Assembly (NCBI RefSeq): GCF_037892605.1
Contig: NZ_JBBKTU010000001.1
Coordinates: 3,100,001 to 3,164,000, forward strand
Source of the DNA: Lacibacter sp. H407
Lineage (GTDB): Bacteria > Bacteroidota > Bacteroidia > Chitinophagales > Chitinophagaceae
Length of the DNA: 64,000 nt
Reading direction: 5' to 3'
A program made the position numbers and the translations under genes. The notes beneath the pieces were generated by a model. That model searched no databases, was not told where the DNA came from, and was given only the letters and a program-made list of their open reading frames with translations. Below are positions 52,381 through 61,089 of the stretch, piece after piece (position 1 is the first letter of the stretch; the number at the start of each line of letters is the position of its first letter).

Positions 52381-53466
52381 ATGAACAGCAGGTTGATTGC
52401 CCTATTCCTCATCTTTACGTCTGTACAGTTACAGGCGCAGCAGGTGTTTTCCATTAAAGGAACCATCAGGGGTGCCAAAGAAAATACTAAAATCAGTGTG
52501 CGTTTCGACAGTCAGGAAAGTGAAACGCTTGCCGAATCGGTGATCAAGAACGGCAAGTTTGAATTGCGTGGAAATTTAATTGAGAATGCATTGCATGTAC
52601 TTACGGTGGATGGTGCAAAACAAAACCTGGGTATTTTTTTAGATGCATCGGCGGTAACTGTGTCTGCACATATCGATTCTATTGCAACTGCACAAGTGAG
52701 TGGCTCCCGAACACATGATGAGTTTATGAATTTCCGCCGGTTGTTCGATCCGTATTTTGGCAAGCTCGATCAACTGGGAAAACAATTGCAGAGTCCTGCC
52801 ATGCAAATGAAACAGGATTCGTTGTATGATCTCATTCGCAGTTTGGCAGCAGAAATTAATATCCGTGCCGATGAGTACATTGCAGCACACAATCAATCAG
52901 CCGTAACACCGTTGCTGCTTTATTTTCTGTATAGCTTTTTTCAACAGGCCGAAATCTTAGATCAACGGTTTACTACACTGGCCGAAGCATCACAAAAAAG
53001 TTATTATGGCCGCATGGTAGGTGCCATTGTAAAAGAAAATAAAATTGGAGCAATCGGCACAGAAGCCATTGACTTTACACAAGCCGATACATCGGGTGCA
53101 CCCGTATCGTTACAATCGTTCCGTGGCAAATATGTGTTGGTTGATTTCTGGGCCAGCTGGTGCGGCCCTTGTCGCATGGAGAATCCAAATCTCGTGGCGG
53201 CTTACGAAAAATACAACGCCAAAAACTTTACCGTGTTAGGTGTTTCGCTTGACCGTGACCGTAATGCCTGGCTGCAGGCGATCGCAAAAGATGGGCTACG
53301 TTGGACGCATGTAAGCGATCTCAAATTCTGGAGCAATGAAGCCGCACGTATTTACAAGATCACTTCTATCCCGCAAAATTTATTGATCGGTCCGGATGGA
53401 GTGATCATCGGAAAAAATCTGCGTGGCGAAGAATTGCAATTACGTTTGGAAGAACTATTCAAATAA
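52381..53466 (+). CDS. DUF4369 / TlpA-type thioredoxin (1 of 2)
   Basis: A 361-residue exported protein. A signal peptide (cleavage near LQAQQ) leads to an N-terminal DUF4369 beta domain (FSIKGTIRGAKENTKISV), a helical middle and a C-terminal TlpA/AhpC-TSA domain with VDFWASWCGPCRMENP and SIPQNLLIGPDG. I chose ATG 52381; the upstream frame overlaps hisIE. DUF4369-thioredoxins are common Bacteroidota periplasmic proteins, thought to act in disulfide reduction. It is followed 5 nt on by a paralogue with the same layout. Confidence 0.88.
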   Translation: MNSRLIALFLIFTSVQLQAQQVFSIKGTIRGAKENTKISVRFDSQESETLAESVIKNGKFELRGNLIENALHVLTVDGAKQNLGIFLDASAVTVSAHIDSIATAQVSGSRTHDEFMNFRRLFDPYFGKLDQLGKQLQSPAMQMKQDSLYDLIRSLAAEINIRADEYIAAHNQSAVTPLLLYFLYSFFQQAEILDQRFTTLAEASQKSYYGRMVGAIVKENKIGAIGTEAIDFTQADTSGAPVSLQSFRGKYVLVDFWASWCGPCRMENPNLVAAYEKYNAKNFTVLGVSLDRDRNAWLQAIAKDGLRWTHVSDLKFWSNEAARIYKITSIPQNLLIGPDGVIIGKNLRGEELQLRLEELFK

Positions 53467-53471
53467 TCTGT

Positions 53472-54599
53472 ATGTATAAATTCATGATGTGTTTGCTGCT
53501 GGTTGCCGGTTTGTCTGCAACAGCACAGGAAAAGAAATTTGTAGTGAGCGGAAGTTTACCTGCCAACACAAAAAAGTATGATGTGTTGCTGAGCTGGAAC
53601 AATGGCAACAGTGCTGAAGAAGCAAAACTCGTTGATGGTAAGTTTGAAATTAAAGGAACCATTAATGAGCCGGTAACAGCTACATTGATGCTGCAGGAGT
53701 CAAATCCTCCATCGGGTAAAGCTTTCGATATGACGGAATATCGCCGTAACAATCTCACATTATTTCTTGATGAAGGAACCATTACTATTGTTTCGAAAAC
53801 ATGGTTGAGTGAAGCAGAAGTAAAAGGTTCAGCTCTTGTGAATGATTATTATAAATATCAACAACAAACCAAATTGTTGAAAGAACTGGAAGATAAGATC
53901 GGTGATGTGTATTACAGTTACGGCCAGGCAAAGAACAGGGAAGCTACCAATCAGGTGATGGAGATGTTCAACTTGTCGCAGGTGTTAGTTGCTGCTGAAC
54001 AATTGAAGTTTGTAAAGAATAATCCTGCTTCACCGGTTTCATTGTATATGGTGGAGCAATCGTTGGGAATGGATATGGATGCGGCAACTGCTGAGCCCAT
54101 GTTTGTATTGCTCAATGAAAAATTGCGTACTTCAGAAAAGGGAAAACAGATCGCAGAAATGATTGCCATTGGTAAAAAGTCGATGGTGGGAGTTGAAGCA
54201 GCTGATTTTACACAACCGACGGCCGATGGAAAACCTATTTCCCTTTTTTCCTTTCGTGGGAAATATGTGTTGGTTGATTTTTGGGCAAGCTGGTGTGGCC
54301 CTTGTCGTGCTGAAAGCCCCAATCTTGTAAAAGCATACGAAAAGTACAAGCCAAAGAATTTTGAAATTTTTGGTGTGTCGCTTGATCAAAGTAAAGACAA
54401 ATGGTTAAAGGCCATCAAAGATGATAAATATTCATGGCCACAAGTGGGTGATATGAAAGGCTGGGAAAATGCCGCATCGCAACAATATGGCATTCTCGGT
54501 ATTCCGTTCAACATGCTCATTGATCCAAATGGAATTATCGTTGCCCGGAATTTAAGAGGAGAGGCATTGGAAAAAAAGCTGGAAGAGATTTTGAAGTAA
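53472..54599 (+). CDS. DUF4369 / TlpA-type thioredoxin (2 of 2)
   Basis: A 375-residue paralogue of the gene just upstream: signal peptide (cleavage near ATAQE), DUF4369 domain (FVVSGSLPANTKKYDVLLSW), a helical middle and a thioredoxin domain with VDFWASWCGPCRAESP and GIPFNMLIDPNG. The two share the RGKYVLVDFWASWCGPCR core and the LRGE..L end but diverge in the middle. It is a tandem duplication. Both probably sit in the periplasm; partners are unknown. A perfect 15-bp terminator follows. Confidence 0.88.
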   Translation: MYKFMMCLLLVAGLSATAQEKKFVVSGSLPANTKKYDVLLSWNNGNSAEEAKLVDGKFEIKGTINEPVTATLMLQESNPPSGKAFDMTEYRRNNLTLFLDEGTITIVSKTWLSEAEVKGSALVNDYYKYQQQTKLLKELEDKIGDVYYSYGQAKNREATNQVMEMFNLSQVLVAAEQLKFVKNNPASPVSLYMVEQSLGMDMDAATAEPMFVLLNEKLRTSEKGKQIAEMIAIGKKSMVGVEAADFTQPTADGKPISLFSFRGKYVLVDFWASWCGPCRAESPNLVKAYEKYKPKNFEIFGVSLDQSKDKWLKAIKDDKYSWPQVGDMKGWENAASQQYGILGIPFNMLIDPNGIIVARNLRGEALEKKLEEILK

Positions 54600-54641
54600 A
54601 TGCACAAGGTTCAAGTTTCAAGAGGAATCAAGGCACAAGAG

Positions 54642-54675
54642 AAAAGCCGATGTTCGTTTACGAACATCGGCTTTT
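54642..54675. terminator. Two-way terminator between the TlpA pair and the hexosaminidase gene
   Basis: A perfect 15-bp stem aaaagccgatgttcg (54642-54656) / cgaacatcggctttt (54661-54675) with loop ttta. T-rich sequence follows on the plus strand, and the minus strand also ends in a short T run. It serves both convergent genes. Confidence 0.88.
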
Positions 54676-54698
54676 GTTTATATCAGATTTTTGGTTGC

Positions 54699-57131
54699 CT
54701 AATCAATTTGCAATTCACTCACAAATAACCATGCATTGTGCCCTTCGCCGTCAAAACCAGTATCGATGATGCCATGATTCCGTAAATTGATTTTTACAAA
54801 ACGGGTTAAAAGTTCAGGCGTAGTAAATTGTAATTTATTATCCATCATTTTACTTGCTTCTCCAATCTTATTAAATTGAACACCATTGTCACTCGTTTCG
54901 ACTTGTAGGGCAGTGGGGGGCCATATCCAACTTCCTTTTTGATCAAGAAAGAATGCTGTAACTTGATTGATAGGTTGCTTGCTTCCCAAATCTATGACAG
55001 CTTCACAATCTGTGCCGTTAAAGCCTATGAATTCATGTGTACGCTCCAAACCTTTTTCATTTACAATTCCATTTACTAATGTAAAAGCGCCATCACCGGG
55101 GTAACTTTCCGAGGGTTGATGCGTAAGTGTAATTTTTGTTCCTGTTGATTTAGTAAACACGAAGTTTTGAGAAACAGAATCCTTGGGGCTTTTACAATGT
55201 ACTCCAATTCTGGAATAGTTGCATACATACGCAACATAGCTCCCACTTTTGGTTACTTCTATAAAAGGGTTCTCTAAATCTATATAACCTACAAATGCAG
55301 TTCTTTTGTTCCTGTACTCGTAATGTGTAATATCTCCCTGATAGTTATAAACAGGAATTGTATCTGGAATTTTTTCCGATTCTACATTCCGAAAAATTCC
55401 AACTGGAAAGGCCCCTGGATTTTTAACTTTCACTTCCCATCTTACAGCATTCGGCGATTGTGAGGGAGTTACTTTGGATTCTGCTTGCAAGTATGCCTTG
55501 CTGTAATTAACTCCCCACATATCATATCGTTTGAACTGAACAAGTAAACGTTTCTCAAAATCAGCAGCATTGCGTTTTTCTTTTGCAGTCCACAACACTT
55601 CACTTAATGCAGCCATTCGTGGAAAGATCATGTATTCGATCTTGCTGGTGTTGTTCATGTATTCGGTCCATACGTTGGCTTGTGCACCACGCACAAACTT
55701 CCACTGCGATTCTGGTAACTCTTTTGGAATTGGTTCGTACGTGTACACTTTTTGTACGGTTGTAAAACCACCGATGGTTACGGAGTCTTCATTTGCCGTT
55801 TGTTTATGATCGAAATACATGTGACTGCCCGGCGTCATGATCACATAATGATTTTCTTTTGCAGCCGCAATACCGCCTGCTTCACCACGCCAGCTCATTA
55901 CCTGTGCGTTGGGAGCCAATCCACCTTCGAGAATTTCATCCCAGCCAATGAGTGTTTTGCCTTTGATGTTGAGATATTTTTCAATGCGCTGTACAAAATA
56001 GCTTTGCAGTTCGTGCTCATCTTTCAACTTCAGCTCTTTCATACGCTTCTGACAGTTGGGGCATTGCTTCCAATGTGTTTTGGGGCACTCATCACCACCA
56101 ATGTGTACATATTTCGACGGGAACAATGTCATTACTTCATCCAAAACTTTTTCAAGAAATCCGAATGTTTCATCTTTTCCTGCGCAGAATACATCGTCAA
56201 ACACACCCCATGTTTCCTGTACAAATTTTACACGTCCGCTTTGTGCTTCCTGTACGGTTTTCAGTGAAACCATGTTCAATGGAATACTTGTGGTTCTGTT
56301 GGGAAAGCAACTCAACCATGGATACGCAGCAATCGCCGCACTGCCATGACCGGGCATCTCAATTTCAGGAACCACTTCTACAAAACGGCTTTTTGCATAA
56401 GCCACTACTTCTTTAATTTCTTGCTGTGTGTAATAACCATCATGGGGTTTGTTGTCGTTTCCCTTGCCCGGATAACGGCCAATGATGGTGCCATTACGTT
56501 TACTGCCAATTGAAGTGAGTTCAGGATATTTCTTGATCTCAATACGCCAGCCCTGATCTTCCGTTAAATGCCAATGAAAAACATTGATCTTATGCAATGC
56601 GAGGTAATCAATATATTTTTTGATGAATGAAACAGGCTCGAAGTGACGGCCCACATCGAGATGCATGCCACGATAATCGAAACGTGCTTTGTCGTAGATC
56701 TGTACAAAAGGAATTTCCGCAGTTCCGTTTTGTTGAACAGGCAACAATTGAATCAGGGATTGTACTGCATGAAATGCCGACTCATCAAAATTTGCTTCAA
56801 TGCGGATGCCGCTTTTACTTACGTTTAAACGATAAGCCAATGCACCACCGGTAGGCATGCGTGTTGATGCGAAAACAATATCAGCTTTGTTGCCTTTTGC
56901 TTTTACTGCTTCGATGTTATAATATTTTTTTAAGTATTCTGCGAGATAACTTGTAACAGCGCTTGCACCTTCATTGTCGGGGAAATTGCTGCTCCACGTA
57001 ATCGTTTGTTTTAACGTGTAGGTTCCTTTCACCAGTTGTTTTACTTCAAATGGCTGCGGAATAATGTTGATCTCCTGTGCGGAGGTAATGAACGACGAAC
57101 ATACAAGCAAGATCGCTAAGAATTTTTTCAT
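54699..57131 (-). CDS. Beta-N-acetylhexosaminidase (GH20) with C-terminal F5/8-type domain
   Basis: An 810-residue exported glycosidase that removes terminal GlcNAc/GalNAc. A signal peptide (cleavage near TSAQE) precedes the GH20b domain (IIPQPFEV) and the TIM barrel: YRGMHLDVGRHF, FHWHLTEDQGWRIEIKKYP, EIEMPGHGSAA, and VHIGGDECPK with the catalytic Asp-Glu pair (347-348), then MSWRGEAGG. The last 150 residues form a discoidin-like carbohydrate-binding domain (NGTDCEAVIDLGSKQ). It has no lipobox, so it is periplasmic or secreted. It probably recycles chitin or host glycans. Confidence 0.94.
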   Translation of the reverse strand: MKKFLAILLVCSSFITSAQEINIIPQPFEVKQLVKGTYTLKQTITWSSNFPDNEGASAVTSYLAEYLKKYYNIEAVKAKGNKADIVFASTRMPTGGALAYRLNVSKSGIRIEANFDESAFHAVQSLIQLLPVQQNGTAEIPFVQIYDKARFDYRGMHLDVGRHFEPVSFIKKYIDYLALHKINVFHWHLTEDQGWRIEIKKYPELTSIGSKRNGTIIGRYPGKGNDNKPHDGYYTQQEIKEVVAYAKSRFVEVVPEIEMPGHGSAAIAAYPWLSCFPNRTTSIPLNMVSLKTVQEAQSGRVKFVQETWGVFDDVFCAGKDETFGFLEKVLDEVMTLFPSKYVHIGGDECPKTHWKQCPNCQKRMKELKLKDEHELQSYFVQRIEKYLNIKGKTLIGWDEILEGGLAPNAQVMSWRGEAGGIAAAKENHYVIMTPGSHMYFDHKQTANEDSVTIGGFTTVQKVYTYEPIPKELPESQWKFVRGAQANVWTEYMNNTSKIEYMIFPRMAALSEVLWTAKEKRNAADFEKRLLVQFKRYDMWGVNYSKAYLQAESKVTPSQSPNAVRWEVKVKNPGAFPVGIFRNVESEKIPDTIPVYNYQGDITHYEYRNKRTAFVGYIDLENPFIEVTKSGSYVAYVCNYSRIGVHCKSPKDSVSQNFVFTKSTGTKITLTHQPSESYPGDGAFTLVNGIVNEKGLERTHEFIGFNGTDCEAVIDLGSKQPINQVTAFFLDQKGSWIWPPTALQVETSDNGVQFNKIGEASKMMDNKLQFTTPELLTRFVKINLRNHGIIDTGFDGEGHNAWLFVSELQID

Positions 57132-57172
57132 CTGTGAGGACGTTTATTTTAGTTTACTGAATAATTGGTTTT

Positions 57173-59065
57173 TTATTTTAATACCGGCAGGATAATGCTG
57201 GATGCATTTTTTGCATCGTGCCATATTTTAATGGTGCTCTTGATGTAATCTTTTGGATCAGCTTCATAAATGTTTACAAACTTCTGTGGGTTACGATCCA
57301 CTAATGGGAACCAACTGCTTTGGATCTGAATCATAATGCGATGACCTTTTTTAAATGTGTGTGCTACATCCGGTAATTCAAATTTTACTTTCTCCACTTT
57401 GTTGGGAGTAAATGCTTCCGGTTTTTCAAAACTGTTGCGGAAACGTCCACGCATTACTTCGCCACGCACCAGCATCTGGTAATCACCCATTGGATAACTG
57501 CCACCACCTACACGACCGGCTGCTGCAGTTGCGCCCGGATAACTGAAATCACTCGGAAACACATCGATCAACTTCACTACAAAATCAGCATCGGTTGTAG
57601 AAATACTGGCGAGCAGATCAGCGATAACTGTACCACCGAGTGTTACGTCTTCAGTTAATACATCTGTTTGAAAAGAAAGTACATCGGTTCTGCGATTTGC
57701 AAAACGTTGATCGTCGGTCATGTAAGCAATGGTACGGCTGAAGTGTACATCTTCTGTATACGGAACAGGTTTTGCAGGATCACTCACATAATCAGTAGAA
57801 CTTTTTGCAACGGTTGGTTTGTTCCAGTTGAGTTGACCGTTCTCCTGTAAGTACATCGATTTCATTTCAACATTGGCAGCAGGCCATTTTGAAAAATTGC
57901 GCCATTTATTTTCACCGGAAAAAAAGATCGTTGCTTCTGCCAATTGATCAATGTTTGCTTTCCCCTCGAGATGATGCATGAAGAACGGCAATTCAATTTC
58001 GTTTTGATAATAAGTTGATGTGTTGCTGCCAAATTTTACATTGCCTAAACTGCTACCATCGGCCCTGCTCCATTGGCCATGATGCCAAGGGCCCATTACG
58101 ATCCGGTTATTATTCTTTGCTTTCTTTTCAATGGCTTCATAAGTACGCCATGCACCATACGTATCCTCTGCATCAAACAAACCGCCCACAACCAATGTTG
58201 CGGTATGCGATGGAACGTTTTGTACAAAGTTGCGAACGTTCCGTGCTTTCCACCACTCATCCAGATTCGGATGTTTGTACATCTCCTGCCAGAATGCAAT
58301 ACTGTCGCCGATCAACTCTGCTAATTTTTTTGTAGAGCCTGCTTCTAAATAAAATTTATACGCATCTCTTGTCGGGAATTGAAAACCGGGTGAGCCAACT
58401 GTTGTTGGTTTCGGACGTGGTTTGCCAAATGATGAATAAAACGAAAAGCCATCCATTTGAAAGAATGCACCGTTGTGATGAAAATCATCGCCCATGAACC
58501 AATCGGTAACCGGTGCCTGCGGACTAACGGCCACGAGTGAAGGATGATTACTCAATGCAGCCATGGTTGAATAAAAACCGGGATACGATATGCCGAAGAT
58601 GCCCACCTTTTTATTGTTGTTCGGAAGATTTTTTACGAGCCAGTCAATTGCATCGTATGTATCACTCGCTTCATCAAATTCGGTTCCTTTCTTGTTTGGG
58701 TTGTAAGGACGCACATCTACAAATTCACCTTCACTCATCCAACGGCCACGCACATCCTGCAAAACGATAATATAATTGCGACGCATGTAGTAGCGCCAAT
58801 GATTATCCCAGAATGCACGAAAACTTGTTTCACCATACGGAGCACAGGAGTAAGGCGTACGGTTCATCAAGATCGGGTGTGCCTCACTGCTATTCTTTGG
58901 AGTGTACACAGCTGTAAACAGTTTTGTACCGTCCCGCATAGGAATGTAAAGTTCTTTTTTTGTGTAGTTGTCTTTTATCCACGCAGAATCCTGCGGGTTG
59001 AGCGTTTGTGCAAATGCGGATTGAAAAACAAAAACCGACAGAAGGATAAAAACCAGTTTTCTCAT
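57173..59065 (-). CDS. CocE/NonD family hydrolase (X-Pro dipeptidyl-peptidase S15 type)
   Basis: A 630-residue exported alpha/beta hydrolase. A signal peptide (MRKLVFILLSVFVFQSAFAQ) precedes the catalytic domain: MRDGTKLFTAVY, VLQDVRGRWMSEG, the nucleophile motif GISYPGFYS (G-x-S-x-x-G), GLFDAEDTYGAW (acid) and PWHHGQWS (His). The C-terminal jelly-roll domain has GHRIMIQIQSSWFP. I chose ATG 59065; the frame upstream to 59137 has no signal. Members are peptidases, glutaryl-7-ACA acylases or esterases. The substrate is not clear. Confidence 0.92.
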   Translation of the reverse strand: MRKLVFILLSVFVFQSAFAQTLNPQDSAWIKDNYTKKELYIPMRDGTKLFTAVYTPKNSSEAHPILMNRTPYSCAPYGETSFRAFWDNHWRYYMRRNYIIVLQDVRGRWMSEGEFVDVRPYNPNKKGTEFDEASDTYDAIDWLVKNLPNNNKKVGIFGISYPGFYSTMAALSNHPSLVAVSPQAPVTDWFMGDDFHHNGAFFQMDGFSFYSSFGKPRPKPTTVGSPGFQFPTRDAYKFYLEAGSTKKLAELIGDSIAFWQEMYKHPNLDEWWKARNVRNFVQNVPSHTATLVVGGLFDAEDTYGAWRTYEAIEKKAKNNNRIVMGPWHHGQWSRADGSSLGNVKFGSNTSTYYQNEIELPFFMHHLEGKANIDQLAEATIFFSGENKWRNFSKWPAANVEMKSMYLQENGQLNWNKPTVAKSSTDYVSDPAKPVPYTEDVHFSRTIAYMTDDQRFANRRTDVLSFQTDVLTEDVTLGGTVIADLLASISTTDADFVVKLIDVFPSDFSYPGATAAAGRVGGGSYPMGDYQMLVRGEVMRGRFRNSFEKPEAFTPNKVEKVKFELPDVAHTFKKGHRIMIQIQSSWFPLVDRNPQKFVNIYEADPKDYIKSTIKIWHDAKNASSIILPVLK

Positions 59066-59203
59066 GCTTTGAAATTTAAGTTTGAAAGGTATTGATTTTG
59101 GTTGAAAAGGGTGCCACCGCTCACGGATTCTGTTCAATCGGTTGCACGCATAGTTACAAGGTAGTTGCTGGCTTTATCCAGCGCTTGTTGAAGGAATAGT
59201 GGC

Positions 59204-59764
59204 TCACCGGGAACAGAAAGATTGTTCACTGATTACATTCCATTTTCCCGGGCTCAATTTAAGTAACGAAACAGCGGTTGCTTCAAAATCTTCATCAAAC
59301 GACAGGCGTTTGAAATGATCCCAGGCTTTGATAAAGTCGCCCGGTTTGATATCACGGTTGGCAATGGTTACATGCGGATGAAACGCACGGTCGTCGGGTT
59401 TGATGATGCCATGAAACGGTTGAATGAAATGATCTTCCACAGCTTTACGCAAACTCCCCAGTTGATGGTTCTCGTTTACCGCAACAAACAGTACACGGTT
59501 ACTGAAATGCGAAAATCCTTTCAGCTGAATTTGAAATGCAGGAATGGTTGTTTGAAACTGAGTAAGCGTTTCAAACAGTAGCTCTTCAGAATTCGTTTCC
59601 ATCCAGAACGGAGGAATGAGTGTAATGTGCGCTGCAGATTTTAGTGCTACTGTACATCCAAACCGATCACGCATCCATAATTTATATGCCTGCACTTTTT
59701 CATCAATGGATGCCGGACAAAGTACAGCGAGGAAATACATGCTATGTGTTGCAGAATTGTTCAT
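59204..59764 (-). CDS. 2'-5' RNA ligase-like (2H phosphoesterase) protein
   Basis: A 186-residue protein of the 2H phosphoesterase superfamily. The two H-x-T motifs are AAHITLIPPFW (His near 43) and HPHVTIANRD (His near 130), with FSHFSNRVLFVAV between them. I chose ATG 59764; the frame to 59806 would enter a repeat, and ATG 59740 is another option. These proteins act on 2'-phosphate or 2',3'-cyclic RNA ends, or on other cyclic phosphates. The exact activity is unknown. Confidence 0.85.
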   Translation of the reverse strand: MNNSATHSMYFLAVLCPASIDEKVQAYKLWMRDRFGCTVALKSAAHITLIPPFWMETNSEELLFETLTQFQTTIPAFQIQLKGFSHFSNRVLFVAVNENHQLGSLRKAVEDHFIQPFHGIIKPDDRAFHPHVTIANRDIKPGDFIKAWDHFKRLSFDEDFEATAVSLLKLSPGKWNVISEQSFCSR

Positions 59765-59783
59765 CTGTTTAAATATGAATGTG

Positions 59784-59886
59784 GCCACAAAGGCGCAAGG
59801 ACTCAAAGAGCTACAACAAAAACAGTTATAGTTCTGATTTACGTCGGGCGGGAGCGAGGCACTTCGTGCCTTTGTGTCTTAGTGGC
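59784..59886. repeat. Imperfect inverted repeat of the cttagtggc / gccacaaag type
   Basis: gccacaaaggcgcaaggactcaaag (59784-59808) and cttcgtgcctttgtgtcttagtggc (59862-59886) are imperfect inverted 25-nt copies with a 53-nt spacer. The arms are rich in ctttgtg/cacaaag words. I recall that words of this type are frequent in gene gaps of this phylum; copy number here cannot be counted from one window. Confidence 0.6.
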
Positions 59887-59892
59887 AAACAA

Positions 59893-61089
59893 TTAGAAGA
59901 GCTTCGGAATTTCATTCACAAATGTAACAATGCTCATCCACAGCATAACGGCTACAACAATCCATCCGCTCCACAACAACCATGCAGGATGTTGGTAATG
60001 CTTCAGCTTTCGTTTCATCATCACCCATAACATTAGCCCCAACGAAAAGGGAAGAATAAAACCATTGAGAGTTCCTACGATCACCATAATAAAAACAGGC
60101 TTCTGCCATAGTAGTACAATACTGGTTGAGATCAAAATAAAAATGATCGTGGTAATGCGTGGTTGCCTGTTGAATACAGGATGTAATGTTTTTAAAAAAG
60201 TAATAGATGTAAATGCTGAACCAACGAGTGAGGTAATGGCGGCACTCCATAAAACAATTCCAAATAATTTATAGCCAATTGTACCTGCCGCCGATTGAAA
60301 AGCAGATGCCGTGGGATTAGAAGGGTTCAATTGAACTCCTTTGTACAGCACACCGTAAATTGCAAGGAATAAAAGCACACGCATGAATGCAGTAATAACT
60401 ATACCGCTCACTGCACTCCGTTTTACTTCTTTCATACTTACAGTAGTTGATCGGTCCTCCAGTATGCGATGAATGCCGGCAAACGTAATATAACCACCTA
60501 CAGTGCCCCCAACCAATGTTACAATGGATGTTAAGTTAATTATCGAAGGAACAACCGTTCGGTATGCTACTTCAGCAAGTGGAGGTTGCGCAGAAAATAC
60601 CACATAGAGCATTAAGCCAAGCATTACAATTCCAAGCAGTTTCACAAACAGGTCCATTGCTTTCGCTGTATCTTTTGAGAGGAAAAGAACGACCCCTATT
60701 CCTGCGCTGATCAAACTTCCTGTTTTTAAACTGATAGGAAAGAGAATCGTTAGTCCAAGCCCTGCACCCGACACATTGCCAATATTAAATGCTAACCCAC
60801 CAAGGCAAATTAAAATAGTCAACGCATGACCACTTCCTGGAATCACTTCATTGGCCAATTCCGATCCTCGTTTATTATTAGCCGTGAGTATTTGCCAGAT
60901 GTTCAGCTGTGCAATAATATCAATGATCACCGAAACAAGAATCACAAAGCCCATGCTCGCCATGAGCTGTTGTGTAAACACCGTAGTTTGCGTAAGAAAA
61001 CCCGGGCCGATAGCAGAGGTTGCCATAAGAAAAGCAGCACCTGCACCTTTGCCGCCCAATAGTTTCCAGTTAGTTTGCTTTGATGTCAA
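59893..61089 (-). CDS. NRAMP-related transporter lacking the metal-binding motifs, in the 5-oxoprolinase operon
   Basis: A membrane protein of about 398 residues with eleven or so helices and the NRAMP layout. In helix 1 the canonical D-P-G-N is replaced by G-P-G-F (IGPGFLTQTT), and in helix 6 the M-P-H is replaced by A-G-I-H (FAGIHRILEDR). These residues bind the metal in true NRAMP proteins, so metal transport is doubtful. Relatives (B. subtilis YcsG) lie beside 5-oxoprolinase genes, as here, suggesting transport of 5-oxoproline or a related organic acid (inferred). The start is uncertain: TTG 61089 overlaps pxpA by 20 nt, while ATGs at 61140-61155 would overlap by 71-86 nt. I chose 61089. 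Confidence 0.78.
   Translation of the reverse strand: MTSKQTNWKLLGGKGAGAAFLMATSAIGPGFLTQTTVFTQQLMASMGFVILVSVIIDIIAQLNIWQILTANNKRGSELANEVIPGSGHALTILICLGGLAFNIGNVSGAGLGLTILFPISLKTGSLISAGIGVVLFLSKDTAKAMDLFVKLLGIVMLGLMLYVVFSAQPPLAEVAYRTVVPSIINLTSIVTLVGGTVGGYITFAGIHRILEDRSTTVSMKEVKRSAVSGIVITAFMRVLLFLAIYGVLYKGVQLNPSNPTASAFQSAAGTIGYKLFGIVLWSAAITSLVGSAFTSITFLKTLHPVFNRQPRITTIIFILISTSIVLLWQKPVFIMVIVGTLNGFILPFSLGLMLWVMMKRKLKHYQHPAWLLWSGWIVVAVMLWMSIVTFVNEIPKLF

Noticed and set aside
59893-61089. Ordinary manganese/iron NRAMP transporter (mntH)
   Set aside because: Both metal-binding motifs are replaced and the gene lies in a 5-oxoprolinase operon.
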